64,000 bases of DNA from an uncultured Eubacteriales bacterium (GTDB lineage Bacteria; Bacillota; Clostridia; Christensenellales; Aristaeellaceae). The notes below the pieces were generated by a model, which did no database searches, was not told where the DNA came from, and saw only the letters and a list, made by a program, of their open reading frames with translations. This document shows positions 8,090 through 16,426 of the stretch, in pieces; the first letter of the stretch is position 1, and each line of letters opens with the position of its first letter. Made by a program: the position numbers and the translations under genes. The DNA lies in contig CADBCY010000025.1 in NCBI GenBank assembly GCA_902793325.1, forward strand, positions 1 to 64,000, in the 5' to 3' direction.

Positions 8090-10644
8090 TATTCATCACC
8101 CAGCCTTATCACTTTCATGCTCTCAATGCCGCGATTGTCGATGATCTTGACGGCGATTTTGCTGCCGGGTTCCGCTTGGAACCACAGCGATTCACAGCCC
8201 GCGTACTGTCCAATCAGTTCCTGATTGATTTCGGCCTTCAGGGTCTTCGCCAGCTTGTTCCAGCCATCCTTGCTGCCACCCATCGGGAAGAACACCTGCT
8301 TCGGGGCGATGCACATGCCGTCATAGTCGGTGTCCAGCATCCACATGGCAATGTTGGCCGTGGTGCCGGAGTCCACCTTGCCCGCCTTCACGTCGTAGTA
8401 ATCGTAGCCTCTGACCTTTACCTTGAACCGCTTTTTGCTTCTGCCATCGCGGATCAGTTCCACATCGGGCTGACCCACCAGCCAGAAGGATTGATCGGAA
8501 GAACGCTTCTTCTTCAGATCATCGGTCATCAGGTCTGTGTTCATCTGTGCCTTCAACAGCGTCACGTTGGGGAAGATGGCGTCCTCAATGAAGCTGGCCG
8601 CGTCAGGGTCAAACTGGAAGGCGGCGAAGATGACCAACTGCGGCGTGGGATGCAGCCGTTCTACTTCTTCCAATGCCATCGCAACCATGCGGGAGTCAAG
8701 AGGTTTCGTTTCACCGGCAAAGCAGATGACCGCGCGGCGCGGCTTGTCTTCCTTGGTTTCCGCTTCTGCTTGCAGGTACTTGGTGCCGGAAAGCGGCTCT
8801 ACACGGCTGAACTCCAGGCGTACGCCGCCGCGCCCCATGATGCCTGTGGCGCGAAGCTGATCCCGCCAGTCAGTCTGCTTCGCGGACATGTCTTCATCCG
8901 CGTCATCCACGTCATCCAGCGCGCGAACCACCGGCGCAGGCAGGGCTTCCACGGTGAAGGGCCCCGTGATGCGGACCTTGCTCTTGTCCACTTCCGGCTG
9001 ATCGTAGAGCGTTTCCGTGGCCGGAGGCTCATTGTTGGCAATGGATTTCAGTGTGATATGCGGCACGGTCTTGTACACAAAGCCGCTGCCAACGCCCTGC
9101 TCCTCGTGTGCCAGCTTGTAGTAATCGAAGGTCGCCGTCATCAGGCGCTGCTTCGCCAGGGTGATGGCGACGCGGGAAGTATCGCAGGTAATCCAGCGAC
9201 GGCCCCACTGTTCAGCGACATAGGCTGTGGTGCCGCTGCCGCATGTAATGTCCAGAACAAGGTCGCCGGGATCTGTTGTCATGAGCATACAGCGAGTAAT
9301 AGTCTTTGTTCCTGTTTGTACTACGTATATTTTGTCATCTGTAAAACTACCCGTTCCTGTATCCGACCAAAGATTTGTAATAGGATAAACGGGAAAATCA
9401 TCAATATAACGAACATAGCACAGACTGTTTTCTGCTGTTGTTACTCTATTCTTTTCTAAAAGGCGTTTCATTCCCTCCTCATTAGTCTTCCAGAATCCAC
9501 GACCAGGACCATACTTTTTTCCATTGATTTCAACTAAATAGCTGGTAGTGTCTCCTCCACTTTGACTTGTCAAGTCACTCTTTCTAAATATCCTTGCACC
9601 ATCAGGCAATAATTCCGGATGTGCGATTTCTTCTTTTGTCATAGGCCTTCGTGTCCCGTCAGGCAAATCAACATTTTTATATACTCCAGATTTATCAGTC
9701 AGCATGGTTTTATTCAAATACAATTGACGGTATTTCACTTGCTTTTTATCTTTAGCATACCAGAGTAAATAATCAGAGACTGAAGCAAGTGAACCAGAAG
9801 TTTGACTTGATGTTTTGAAAAATGTAATAAAACTTACGCAGTTTTCAGGCCCAAATATCTCGTCCAGCAACTCACGTACATGATGGACGTTTTCATCGCT
9901 AATTTGTATGAACACGCTTCCACTATCTGCAAGCAATTCTCTTGCTAACAACAGTCTGTCACGTAAATAGGTCAGATAGGAATGAATACCAAGTTCCCAA
10001 GTATCACGGAATGCCTTGATCATTTCCGGTTCCTGCGTCAAATCTTCATCTTTTTTGTCTTTCACGCTTCGCTTGTCAACAAAAGGCTGGAAATTGGAAC
10101 CGTACTTGATGCCGTAGGGCGGGTCGATGTACACCATCTGCACCTGTCCCGCCATGCCCTCCTTTTCCAGCAGGGAGTTCATGACAATCAGACTGTCGCC
10201 CGCAATCAGGCGGTTCGTCCAGTCTACGCCGTGCTGATAAAACTGAATGGCGGCCTGACGGCGCTTCATGCGCTCCAACGGCGTTTCCATGCCAAGCATG
10301 GAGAACATGGACATCTGCCACTCTCCGTCAGAGTCTTCGCCAACGCCGGTGATAGCCTGCACGTTGCGGATGATCTCATGGGGCTTGATGGATTCATGAA
10401 TGTGGATGGAGGATGTCGGCACGTTGAAGGTCATGCCTTCAGCCTTCCCCGCCCATTGAAGCGTCGGGTCGATATGCGGATCGTACTGATAGGTCTTGAC
10501 CTTTTCCTCTGCTTTGTCGTGCTGGGCCATGCCAACAGGAGGATTGTTCACGCGCTTTTTGTCATCGTGCGTGTAGGCTTCTATGTCCCGCAGCTTGCTG
10601 ATGTCTGCGTCTGACATGATGGTCTTTCTGGGCTTGCGTGCCAT
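8089..10644 (-). CDS. type III-like DNA methyltransferase Mod (beta-class N6-adenine/N4-cytosine)
   Basis: 851 aa. Motif IV DPPY is at residues 174-177 and the AdoMet motif I, DITCGSGTT, at about 465-473; this order is that of beta-class amino-methyltransferases. The segment between them holds the target recognition region. That segment (about 9285-10030) is clearly AT-rich: line 9301-9360 has 22 G/C of 60 against 35 of 60 at 8281-8340, which suggests exchange of the specificity domain. The C-terminal 300 residues look like an interaction module (KRFKVKVRGYDYYDVKAG). It starts right after the radical SAM stop (TAA then ATG) with SD AAGGAGG. It protects host DNA and gives specificity to Res. 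Confidence 0.92.
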   Translation of the reverse strand: MARKPRKTIMSDADISKLRDIEAYTHDDKKRVNNPPVGMAQHDKAEEKVKTYQYDPHIDPTLQWAGKAEGMTFNVPTSSIHIHESIKPHEIIRNVQAITGVGEDSDGEWQMSMFSMLGMETPLERMKRRQAAIQFYQHGVDWTNRLIAGDSLIVMNSLLEKEGMAGQVQMVYIDPPYGIKYGSNFQPFVDKRSVKDKKDEDLTQEPEMIKAFRDTWELGIHSYLTYLRDRLLLARELLADSGSVFIQISDENVHHVRELLDEIFGPENCVSFITFFKTSSQTSGSLASVSDYLLWYAKDKKQVKYRQLYLNKTMLTDKSGVYKNVDLPDGTRRPMTKEEIAHPELLPDGARIFRKSDLTSQSGGDTTSYLVEINGKKYGPGRGFWKTNEEGMKRLLEKNRVTTAENSLCYVRYIDDFPVYPITNLWSDTGTGSFTDDKIYVVQTGTKTITRCMLMTTDPGDLVLDITCGSGTTAYVAEQWGRRWITCDTSRVAITLAKQRLMTATFDYYKLAHEEQGVGSGFVYKTVPHITLKSIANNEPPATETLYDQPEVDKSKVRITGPFTVEALPAPVVRALDDVDDADEDMSAKQTDWRDQLRATGIMGRGGVRLEFSRVEPLSGTKYLQAEAETKEDKPRRAVICFAGETKPLDSRMVAMALEEVERLHPTPQLVIFAAFQFDPDAASFIEDAIFPNVTLLKAQMNTDLMTDDLKKKRSSDQSFWLVGQPDVELIRDGRSKKRFKVKVRGYDYYDVKAGKVDSGTTANIAMWMLDTDYDGMCIAPKQVFFPMGGSKDGWNKLAKTLKAEINQELIGQYAGCESLWFQAEPGSKIAVKIIDNRGIESMKVIRLGDE

Positions 10645-11409
10645 TTAGTCTTCCTCCTTCTCAACCAGCGTACCATCCTTGATGTGGCAGCGAATGCCGT
10701 GATCCTGACAGAATGCCATGACCTGATGGGCGCAGGCGTTATAAAACTGCTGGTGCTGTTTGTATTCCGAGACAATCTTGTTGTAGTGCAGCCTTCCGAA
10801 GATGATGTTGTCTGTGAAAGCCACCGCTTCCAGTATCTCAGCCAAATCCTGTTCGATCATGTTTGGTGTGGGGTAGGGCTCGATGCTCACCCACGTCGGA
10901 CAGCCTCTCTCATGCAGCACTCTCAGCGCGTCCAGCCTTTCGGCAATCGGCGCGGCATGGGGTTCGTATCTCTGGGTAAAACCTTCATCCAGTGAAACCA
11001 ACGTGATGCCGTACTCGTTTTGCATTGGCAGGTCGGCAAGCTCTGGCGGCAGAATGCCCTTCGTCAGCACCGAACACAAGACCCCTTGCGCGTTTGCCCT
11101 ACGCAGTATCTCCAGGCTCATCTCCGCAATCTCAGGGAAACCATACATGAACGGGTCAGTGGTGAAGCAGAGATGGAGTTTTTGAATGCGATCCCTGTAG
11201 CGGGGCAATTCCTTGTCCAACAGTTCCAGCGCGTTTTCCACGATTTGCGGCCTGCACCACTCTTCGTAGGTCTTGACTTTGCCAAACCGCTTTGCCATCA
11301 TGAATGCGTAGCATGGATAAACACATCCATGAGCGCAACCCTGAACATGATTCAGCGTATAATCGCCATACTCAACGCCGGTCTTGTAAATCAGTGATTT
11401 TCTTATCAT
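10645..11409 (-). CDS. radical SAM protein, SplB-like, partner of TcmP
   Basis: 254 aa. The cluster motif is at Cys25, Cys29 and Cys33 in GCAHGCVYPCYA, a CX3CX3C spacing rather than the usual CX3CX2C. TIM-barrel hallmarks follow, with strand LHLCFTTDPF and strand VSIEPYPTPN. The general pattern resembles spore photoproduct lyase-like radical SAM proteins. It sits between a TcmP-like gene and the restriction methyltransferase with gaps of 10 and 0 nt, so the four proteins are made together. Its substrate is unknown; DNA or nucleic-acid modification is a reasonable guess from context only. Confidence 0.85.
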   Translation of the reverse strand: MIRKSLIYKTGVEYGDYTLNHVQGCAHGCVYPCYAFMMAKRFGKVKTYEEWCRPQIVENALELLDKELPRYRDRIQKLHLCFTTDPFMYGFPEIAEMSLEILRRANAQGVLCSVLTKGILPPELADLPMQNEYGITLVSLDEGFTQRYEPHAAPIAERLDALRVLHERGCPTWVSIEPYPTPNMIEQDLAEILEAVAFTDNIIFGRLHYNKIVSEYKQHQQFYNACAHQVMAFCQDHGIRCHIKDGTLVEKEED

Positions 11410-11419
11410 TACAGTAGTC

Positions 11420-12322
11420 CTATCTCTTGTCTTGCAGAATGTAGTTTGCCACTTTCAGTGCCAAGCCCTGTGCTTTGTAATCAGGATTGGAAACTGCAAA
11501 ACAGAACATGAAAAGTGGACTGCGTTTTGAGTTATACAGCACGCGGGAATGCTGTGAAACCTTGGGGAAAAGCACACCCAGCCTTTTTTCGATGTAGGCT
11601 TTTAGTTTGTCAATGCTGACATTGCGTTTGATGGATGGCGTATCAAACATACTGATTTGCGGGTTCTCTTCGTAAAACTCTTGCTCCCAACTATTATCAC
11701 CAAAAATGGAGTTGAGTTTTTCTCTCCACTTCGGATCAATGTTGCCATCCTTGGTCATCATACGGTTCGCCGCACTGAAAGGGAACAGATACCAAACGTC
11801 GATAGCGCCGGTTTTTGCTACTGCTTGCAGCGTTTCCCACTTCACGTCAGCCGCATAGGGATCAAGAAATAGGACTGCACGGTGATTATGCCAGTCGATT
11901 GTCTGCTGACATAGTTCAAGCAAAACAGTATTGCAGTCCTCACCTTTTCTAATGGTCACATCAGATTTTCGATGGGGATAATCTGTTTCAATCAGCTTTT
12001 CCAGCTCAGTCGCAAACTTCTTGTTCTTTTCGATAAAGTAATAGTGTGAAAACGGCTCTTTTGCACTTAGCGCAAGCGTGGCTGAACCGGGGATGATCTC
12101 CTCTACGGGTTCCTTCACTTCCATGTCAATGCCAATCTGTCCAGGGACACAACCCTTGGTATCGCTACCAAGATTGATGTGTCCTGTGCCAGCGAAAGCA
12201 TCAATGTAAATCAGGTCAAAAGGCTGGTTTTTCAAAGCCGTAACATAAAAATTCAGATAGCCAGACAAGATGTCCAGCTTTTCAACGGTCCAAGCGCCGC
12301 CGAAACTCTGCTTTGTACCCAT
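11420..12322 (-). CDS. tcmP: three-Cys-motif partner protein TcmP
   Basis: 300 aa. The N-terminus WTVEKLDILSGYLNFYVTAL followed by the AdoMet-type motif YIDAFAGTG (residues 39-47) is the signature of TcmP (TIGR04474), a family named for its habit of sitting next to a three-Cys-motif protein, exactly as here. A DPYA motif (154-157) occupies the place of the methyltransferase motif IV, so a Rossmann-fold methyltransferase-like activity is likely but unproven. It is the first gene of the operon, with its own promoter upstream. Its base composition is lower in GC than the relaxase and partition genes of the same element. Confidence 0.85.
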   Translation of the reverse strand: MGTKQSFGGAWTVEKLDILSGYLNFYVTALKNQPFDLIYIDAFAGTGHINLGSDTKGCVPGQIGIDMEVKEPVEEIIPGSATLALSAKEPFSHYYFIEKNKKFATELEKLIETDYPHRKSDVTIRKGEDCNTVLLELCQQTIDWHNHRAVLFLDPYAADVKWETLQAVAKTGAIDVWYLFPFSAANRMMTKDGNIDPKWREKLNSIFGDNSWEQEFYEENPQISMFDTPSIKRNVSIDKLKAYIEKRLGVLFPKVSQHSRVLYNSKRSPLFMFCFAVSNPDYKAQGLALKVANYILQDKR

Positions 12323-12361
12323 GCTTTCGTCTCCGATCTATTTGAATAGCTTAACAGTATT

Positions 12362-12391
12362 ATACCATGAGCGGGCAAGGCGTTGCAACAG
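12362..12391 (-). promoter_or_regulatory. promoter of the TcmP/radical SAM/Mod/Res operon
   Basis: On the minus strand TTGCAA is followed, after about 18 nt, by a perfect TATAAT roughly 40 nt before the tcmP start. Coordinates are good to a few bases. Confidence 0.7.
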
Positions 12392-12526
12392 AAAAGGAAT
12401 CCCTCTGCCGTCATATATAAGAACATAAATACATGAAAGCTATGCTCTTATTGTATCCATGGTTCATATGCTAAGCACTGCATTATACTATTTCCTTTTT
12501 TATAAGGGTAGTGTACAATTCTCCGC

Positions 12527-13741
12527 CTATCCGCCTAAGCGCCTATGCCGGCCAAGGATGGCATCGCAAATATCGCCGACAAGGCAGCGGCGGACGTGCA
12601 GTTTTCCCAAGGCATCATATTCGGATTCGTCGTGCTGCCAAAGCTCGACAGCCAGGAACCACAGCCACTCTGTAAGGTCTGGCGTTTTTTTCTCTTTCCC
12701 GGGTATTATATAGCCTGCCGGCACATTATCAATGCGTAGGTGGAGATGGGCTTTGGCGGTTGGAAAGTCGATGCGGACGCATAATTCCTGCCTTGCTCCG
12801 GCAGAAATAGCCCATTTAGGCACATAGGCGGAACAATTTCGTTGTTCGCCACTAAAGCTTGCTTTGCAAACGACAATCAGATCCGCAGTGCCGGGGATGA
12901 CCTCCGGGTGATCTGCGGAACATGCGAAGAACGGTATATTGCCCACATGAAACCTTTTGTGGGATGAGATATACGCGCACAGCTTTTCCGCGGCCTGTCG
13001 GGCTTCCGAACTCAATTCAGGAGCCTGCACGCTCTCGTGTCTATTGTTCTCCTCTATACGTCTTTTCAGAAAGCAAAGCGCATCTGCCTCGATGTGCTTT
13101 GCCCGGCTGAGGCTGATATGCGCTTGCGCGGCGGCTTCTGTGAGTGGGAGTGTTCCCTTGCGGGACGCCGTGTTCCCATTCCTGTTGCCAAGCTGATAGC
13201 GCAGCATGATAAACTCCCGGTCGTGGGGATTGAGTGCCTTCAGGGCTTCCCATAGCGGCCGGGCGTTTTCTTTGCGCTCGTACCATGCCTCCGGCGTCAG
13301 CTCCCGTTCGTCCGGGATACACTCGGAAAGCGACGAATCCGTGTCCTCATCGTAGCTGCCATCCAGGCGAAGGACAGCCCGTACCTTGTCTGATTTCAGA
13401 AGGCGCAGCGGCGATTCCGCGTATTCGCGTTTGGCTTCTGTGCGCATGGCATTCAGCACGGTTTTCTTTGCAAACGCCAGAAAGGCCGGGGCTTTGTTGG
13501 GCTCATAGCGTTCTGCGGCGCGAAGCAGGGCCATATTCCCTGCCTGGATCAGATCGTCAATCGCGGCGCTGGTGGCGAAAACGTCCATGCTAAGCATTTT
13601 GTGGAAGGATTCTGCCAATTTGCCGACCCATCGACGGTTCCGATCAATCAATACCGCTTTGGCATAATCATCCCCGGCCTGGATGGCGGCACATAGCATT
13701 TCGTTGGTGTAATCAGCATGCTTCTTCATTTGTCTTTTCAT
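12527..13741 (-). CDS. sigma-70-like protein with C-terminal extension
   Basis: 404 aa. Residues about 15-110 look like sigma region 2 (AAIDDLIQAGNMALLRAAERYEP then FLAFAKKTVLNAMR). Residues about 150-230 look like region 4 (LNPHDREFIMLRYQLGN, then an HTH AAAQAHISLSRAKHIEADAL). About 170 more residues follow with no recognised family. The start, ATG 13741 or ATG 13729, overlaps the end of the XRE gene by up to 29 nt, so the two are co-translated. An element-encoded sigma factor would switch on element genes, for example at transfer; this is inference. The C-terminal part may sense a signal or bind an anti-sigma. Confidence 0.75.
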   Translation of the reverse strand: MKRQMKKHADYTNEMLCAAIQAGDDYAKAVLIDRNRRWVGKLAESFHKMLSMDVFATSAAIDDLIQAGNMALLRAAERYEPNKAPAFLAFAKKTVLNAMRTEAKREYAESPLRLLKSDKVRAVLRLDGSYDEDTDSSLSECIPDERELTPEAWYERKENARPLWEALKALNPHDREFIMLRYQLGNRNGNTASRKGTLPLTEAAAQAHISLSRAKHIEADALCFLKRRIEENNRHESVQAPELSSEARQAAEKLCAYISSHKRFHVGNIPFFACSADHPEVIPGTADLIVVCKASFSGEQRNCSAYVPKWAISAGARQELCVRIDFPTAKAHLHLRIDNVPAGYIIPGKEKKTPDLTEWLWFLAVELWQHDESEYDALGKLHVRRCLVGDICDAILGRHRRLGG

Positions 13742-14525
13742 ATTGCCGCTGGAACAGATGGGTCAACGCTGCCTGCAATTCCTCCAGTTCGCCGGGATCG
13801 AACCCAAGTGCATTGGCGATATAGGCGGTTATAAGCCCGCCCATCTGTTGGGATGCAGCTTCCAGCCCATAAGCGTCATAGATCGGTTTGGCCTGTGCGA
13901 CCATGCTGCCGAGCATTTCCGCGGCAGGCGGGGCGTTCTCATAGGTCTGCTGGATGTTCCCATCCCGCATATCGCGCACAATCTTCATCAGCCCGTTCTG
14001 AAAGGCGGTGACATCTGCTGTGTCCGGATTCGCCCTGATCATCGCGGAGACGGCGCTGCCGGCGCCGGGGACATCCTTCAACATTGCCTTTGCCGATTGC
14101 AGCATATCCCTCTGCGCCTTGAAACCCGCCGCCATGGTGGCATCCGCATAGACGGCGATCAGCCGCGTGATCGTCGGGAAATCCTTGTGCGCCAACAGCT
14201 GGCTCAGCACACTTCGGTCGATCTGATTGCCGACCAGCGCCTGCATGGCCTGGTCGGAGAGGCCCAGCTGCTCGATGCTGTAATTCTTCCTACCGGGCAG
14301 GTTGGTCAGGCCCAGCAGGAAGTCGGCGGAGACGTTCAGAGCCCTGGCGATGCCGACCAAATCCTGACTCTTGATGGACTTCGTGCGCTCCTGCAATATG
14401 CGGCTCAGCGTGCCTTCCGTGAGGCCGGCCGCCTTGGCCAGCTCCGACTGGCTCATATTCAATGCGCCCAGCCTGTCGCGGATGCGCTGGGCGGGCGTGC
14501 CGGGGAGATAGACATTGTTTTCCAT
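13713..14525 (-). CDS. XRE-family transcriptional regulator of element B
   Basis: 270 aa. Residues 10-75 form a classical HTH_XRE domain (RIRDRLGALNMSQSELAKAAG...LSRILQERTKSI...ALNVSADFLLGL). The remaining 190 residues are helical, of unknown family, and probably a dimerization or sensing domain. It is divergent from parM-parR, with the shared 320-bp region holding its promoter and repeated AATCGAAC boxes, which fits an autoregulated master repressor of the element. The downstream sigma-like gene overlaps it. Confidence 0.85.
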   Translation of the reverse strand: MENNVYLPGTPAQRIRDRLGALNMSQSELAKAAGLTEGTLSRILQERTKSIKSQDLVGIARALNVSADFLLGLTNLPGRKNYSIEQLGLSDQAMQALVGNQIDRSVLSQLLAHKDFPTITRLIAVYADATMAAGFKAQRDMLQSAKAMLKDVPGAGSAVSAMIRANPDTADVTAFQNGLMKIVRDMRDGNIQQTYENAPPAAEMLGSMVAQAKPIYDAYGLEAASQQMGGLITAYIANALGFDPGELEELQAALTHLFQRQYEKTNEEAC

Positions 14526-14568
14526 GATATACCTTCATCGCTCGGAATCGTTCTATATTATCATTCAT

Positions 14569-14625
14569 AATCGAACATTTGTTTGTTTATATCATAGCAT
14601 ATATGCCCGTGAAATGCAATCGAAC
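14569..14625 (-). promoter_or_regulatory. XRE promoter with candidate operator boxes
   Basis: On the minus strand TTGCAT (14614-14619), a 17-nt spacer and TATGAT (14591-14596) form a good promoter. The octamer AATCGAAC occurs at 14569-14576 and 14618-14625, bracketing it, and a related GAATCGTTC is at 14545-14553. These are plausible sites for autorepression. The rest of the 14526-14846 gap may hold the parC centromere, but clear iterons were not found. Confidence 0.55.
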
Positions 14626-14846
14626 GCTGGATTAAATTGCAAAAGTGTAAGAGACAGCCTTTTCCAATACCGTCATTTGCGGAACTGCTGAAAATCGCGG
14701 TTTGCGCTCGTTTTCTCCGTATTATGAGGTGAAAGGGGGTGCAGAAAGGTGCGCATACGGGCAAGTCCGAGAGTGTTCTGAACACATGGATTCAACTACA
14801 GGGAAAAAACAATTACAGAATTACAAGAAAGAGGTGTATTCACTAC

Positions 14847-15761
14847 ATGAAAGAAATCATCATTGGCATCGACCACGGCTATTCCAACATCAAAACCGCC
14901 AATACCTGCTTCAAGACCGGCGTGATCACACACGAGGGCAAGCCGGCGTTCACCAACGACCTGCTCATCTATGATGGGCGCTATTATACCATCGGCGAGG
15001 GTCACAAGGAATACAGCCCGATCAAGACCAACGACCAGGACTACTATATCCTGACCCTCGCCGCCGTCGCCAGGGAGCTGAACCTGCGCGGCCTGCGGGA
15101 GGCAAAGGTCATCATCGCCGCGGGGCTTCCCCTCACCTGGGTGAAGGAGCAGGGCGCGGGCTTCCGTTCGTATCTGCTGCAGAAGCCGGAGGTGGAGTTC
15201 AACTTCCGCGGCGCGACCTATCGCGTGGGGTTCTCCGACGCGCTCGTCTTTCCACAGGGCTTCGCGGCGGTCACCGACCGCATGAAGGCGTTTGTTGGGA
15301 TCAACATGCTGGCCGATATCGGCAACGGCACCATGAACATCATGAAGCTCGTCGACAGTCGGGTGGTGCAAAGCGCCTGCTTTACCGAGTTTTACGGCAC
15401 GCACCAGTGCACGCTGGGCATCCGCGAGCAGATGCTCAGCCGCTTTGGCAAGAGTGTCGAGGACAACCTGATCGACGCGTTCATTCGCAACGGCAAGGCC
15501 GACATTGATCAGCGCTATCAGGACGCCATGCGCCAATCCGCGATGGAATATGTGTCGGGCATCTTTCGGCGGCTGCGCGAGCATGGCTACGATCCGGAGC
15601 TGATGAGGCTCTACGTCGTCGGGGGCGGAGGCTGCCTGATCAAGCACTTCGCCGAGGTCGACCCGGCGCGGGTGGTGGTCATCGGCGACATCCACGCAAG
15701 TGCCAAAGGTTTCGAGTACATGGCCAAGCTGGACCTCCGCAAAAAGGGACTGATGCAATGA
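14847..15761 (+). CDS. parM: ParM-like actin-type partition ATPase
   Basis: 304 aa from ATG 14847, with SD AAAGAGGTG; the longer frame from 14739 has no SD. It has actin-fold nucleotide-binding motifs: phosphate-1 IGIDHGYSNIKTA at the N-terminus, phosphate-2 ADIGNGTMNI near residue 160, and an adenosine-type loop VVGGGGCL near residue 260. Proteins of this ParM/Alp type form filaments that push plasmid copies apart. The next gene overlaps its stop and looks like the adaptor. Presence on an integrated element suggests that element B spends time as a replicating circle. Confidence 0.88.
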   Translation: MKEIIIGIDHGYSNIKTANTCFKTGVITHEGKPAFTNDLLIYDGRYYTIGEGHKEYSPIKTNDQDYYILTLAAVARELNLRGLREAKVIIAAGLPLTWVKEQGAGFRSYLLQKPEVEFNFRGATYRVGFSDALVFPQGFAAVTDRMKAFVGINMLADIGNGTMNIMKLVDSRVVQSACFTEFYGTHQCTLGIREQMLSRFGKSVEDNLIDAFIRNGKADIDQRYQDAMRQSAMEYVSGIFRRLREHGYDPELMRLYVVGGGGCLIKHFAEVDPARVVVIGDIHASAKGFEYMAKLDLRKKGLMQ

Positions 15762-16102
15762 CCAGCCGTCCAAATTCCATCCGCGTGATGCTGCGGCTGA
15801 ATCTGAACGAGCCGCGAATGGCGAAGGCCAGGGATATCCTGGAAGCAGGCGTGCGGCAGGCGCGATACAAGTCCAAATCGCACATGATCGTGGACGCGCT
15901 GCTCCGAACCTTCGACGGGGAGGCCGCCGCGGCTTCTCCGACGATGGATGCCATCCGCGCGGCGCTGCGGGAGGAGATGCGGACGGCGCGGCTCACGGCG
16001 CTGCCGCCGAACGACACCCCGGGCGCTGCATTTGAGGCGGTCGCCCGGAACGACGCTGAGGACGACGCGGCCGTCCTGGATTTTATCAACAGCCTCACAT
16101 GA
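15758..16102 (+). CDS. parR: ParR-like centromere-binding adaptor
   Basis: 114 aa, overlapping the parM stop by 4 nt (ATGA). The N-terminus (SIRVMLRLNLNEPRMAKARDILEAG) fits a ribbon-helix-helix DNA-binding domain, and the acidic C-terminus (AEDDAAVLDFINSL) resembles the ParR tail that binds ParM filament ends. The call rests on this layout and on position behind parM rather than on a strong family match. Confidence 0.72.
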   Translation: MTSRPNSIRVMLRLNLNEPRMAKARDILEAGVRQARYKSKSHMIVDALLRTFDGEAAAASPTMDAIRAALREEMRTARLTALPPNDTPGAAFEAVARNDAEDDAAVLDFINSLT

Positions 16103-16138
16103 CGGGTGCGCGTGTGCACCCGTTTTCTTCTTCTTTGC
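16102..16138 (+). terminator. terminator of parM-parR
   Basis: ACGGGTGC and GCACCCGT form an 8-bp stem that starts within the parR stop codon, followed by TTTTCTTCTTCTTT. A second hairpin of GGGAAGGGTGC type follows at about 16139-16171. Confidence 0.8.
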
Positions 16139-16238
16139 GGGGAAGGGTGCATGGGGGTGCGCCCTTCCCTTGTCCCTATCCATCCTCAAATTGCCAGCCG
16201 CCAGGCGTTTTCTTCGAGCTCTTTCTGAGCGAGAGAAG

Positions 16239-16361
16239 GGCAAGATTCGCCTGCGACGTCATAATGCTTCGCATTCTGACGCGAGGCAATCTTGCCGGGG
16301 TTCCCCCGGCCCCGTCAATCTGGATGCTATGAGCATCCTGATTGATCCGCGCTCCGCGCGG
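16239..16361. other. oriT: candidate oriT: four consecutive hairpins upstream of mobC
   Basis: In the 324-bp gap before mobC lie four stem-loops. The first is a long imperfect hairpin (16239-16296, outer arms GGCAAGATT/AATCTTGCC). The second is a GC hairpin (about 16294-16311). The third is GGATGCT-ATG-AGCATCC (16322-16338). The fourth is CCGCGC-TCC-GCGCGG (16347-16361). Transfer origins of MOBP systems normally sit next to mobC and the relaxase and contain such inverted repeats beside the nick. The nick site itself cannot be assigned by eye. Confidence 0.6.
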
Positions 16362-16426
16362 CTGGCTCATTTCATTCGCAGCATGGCAAGGGCCATGACA
16401 GACCATTCAGAGAAAAGGAGATGTTT

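Noticed and set aside
14739-14846. Upstream extension of ParM from ATG 14739
   Set aside because: No SD and no actin-like sequence in the extra 36 residues; ATG 14847 has SD AAAGAGGTG and gives the IGIDHGYSN start.
16176-16406. Minus-strand 76-aa frame across the oriT candidate
   Set aside because: It reads through four hairpins, has no SD, and no recognised family.
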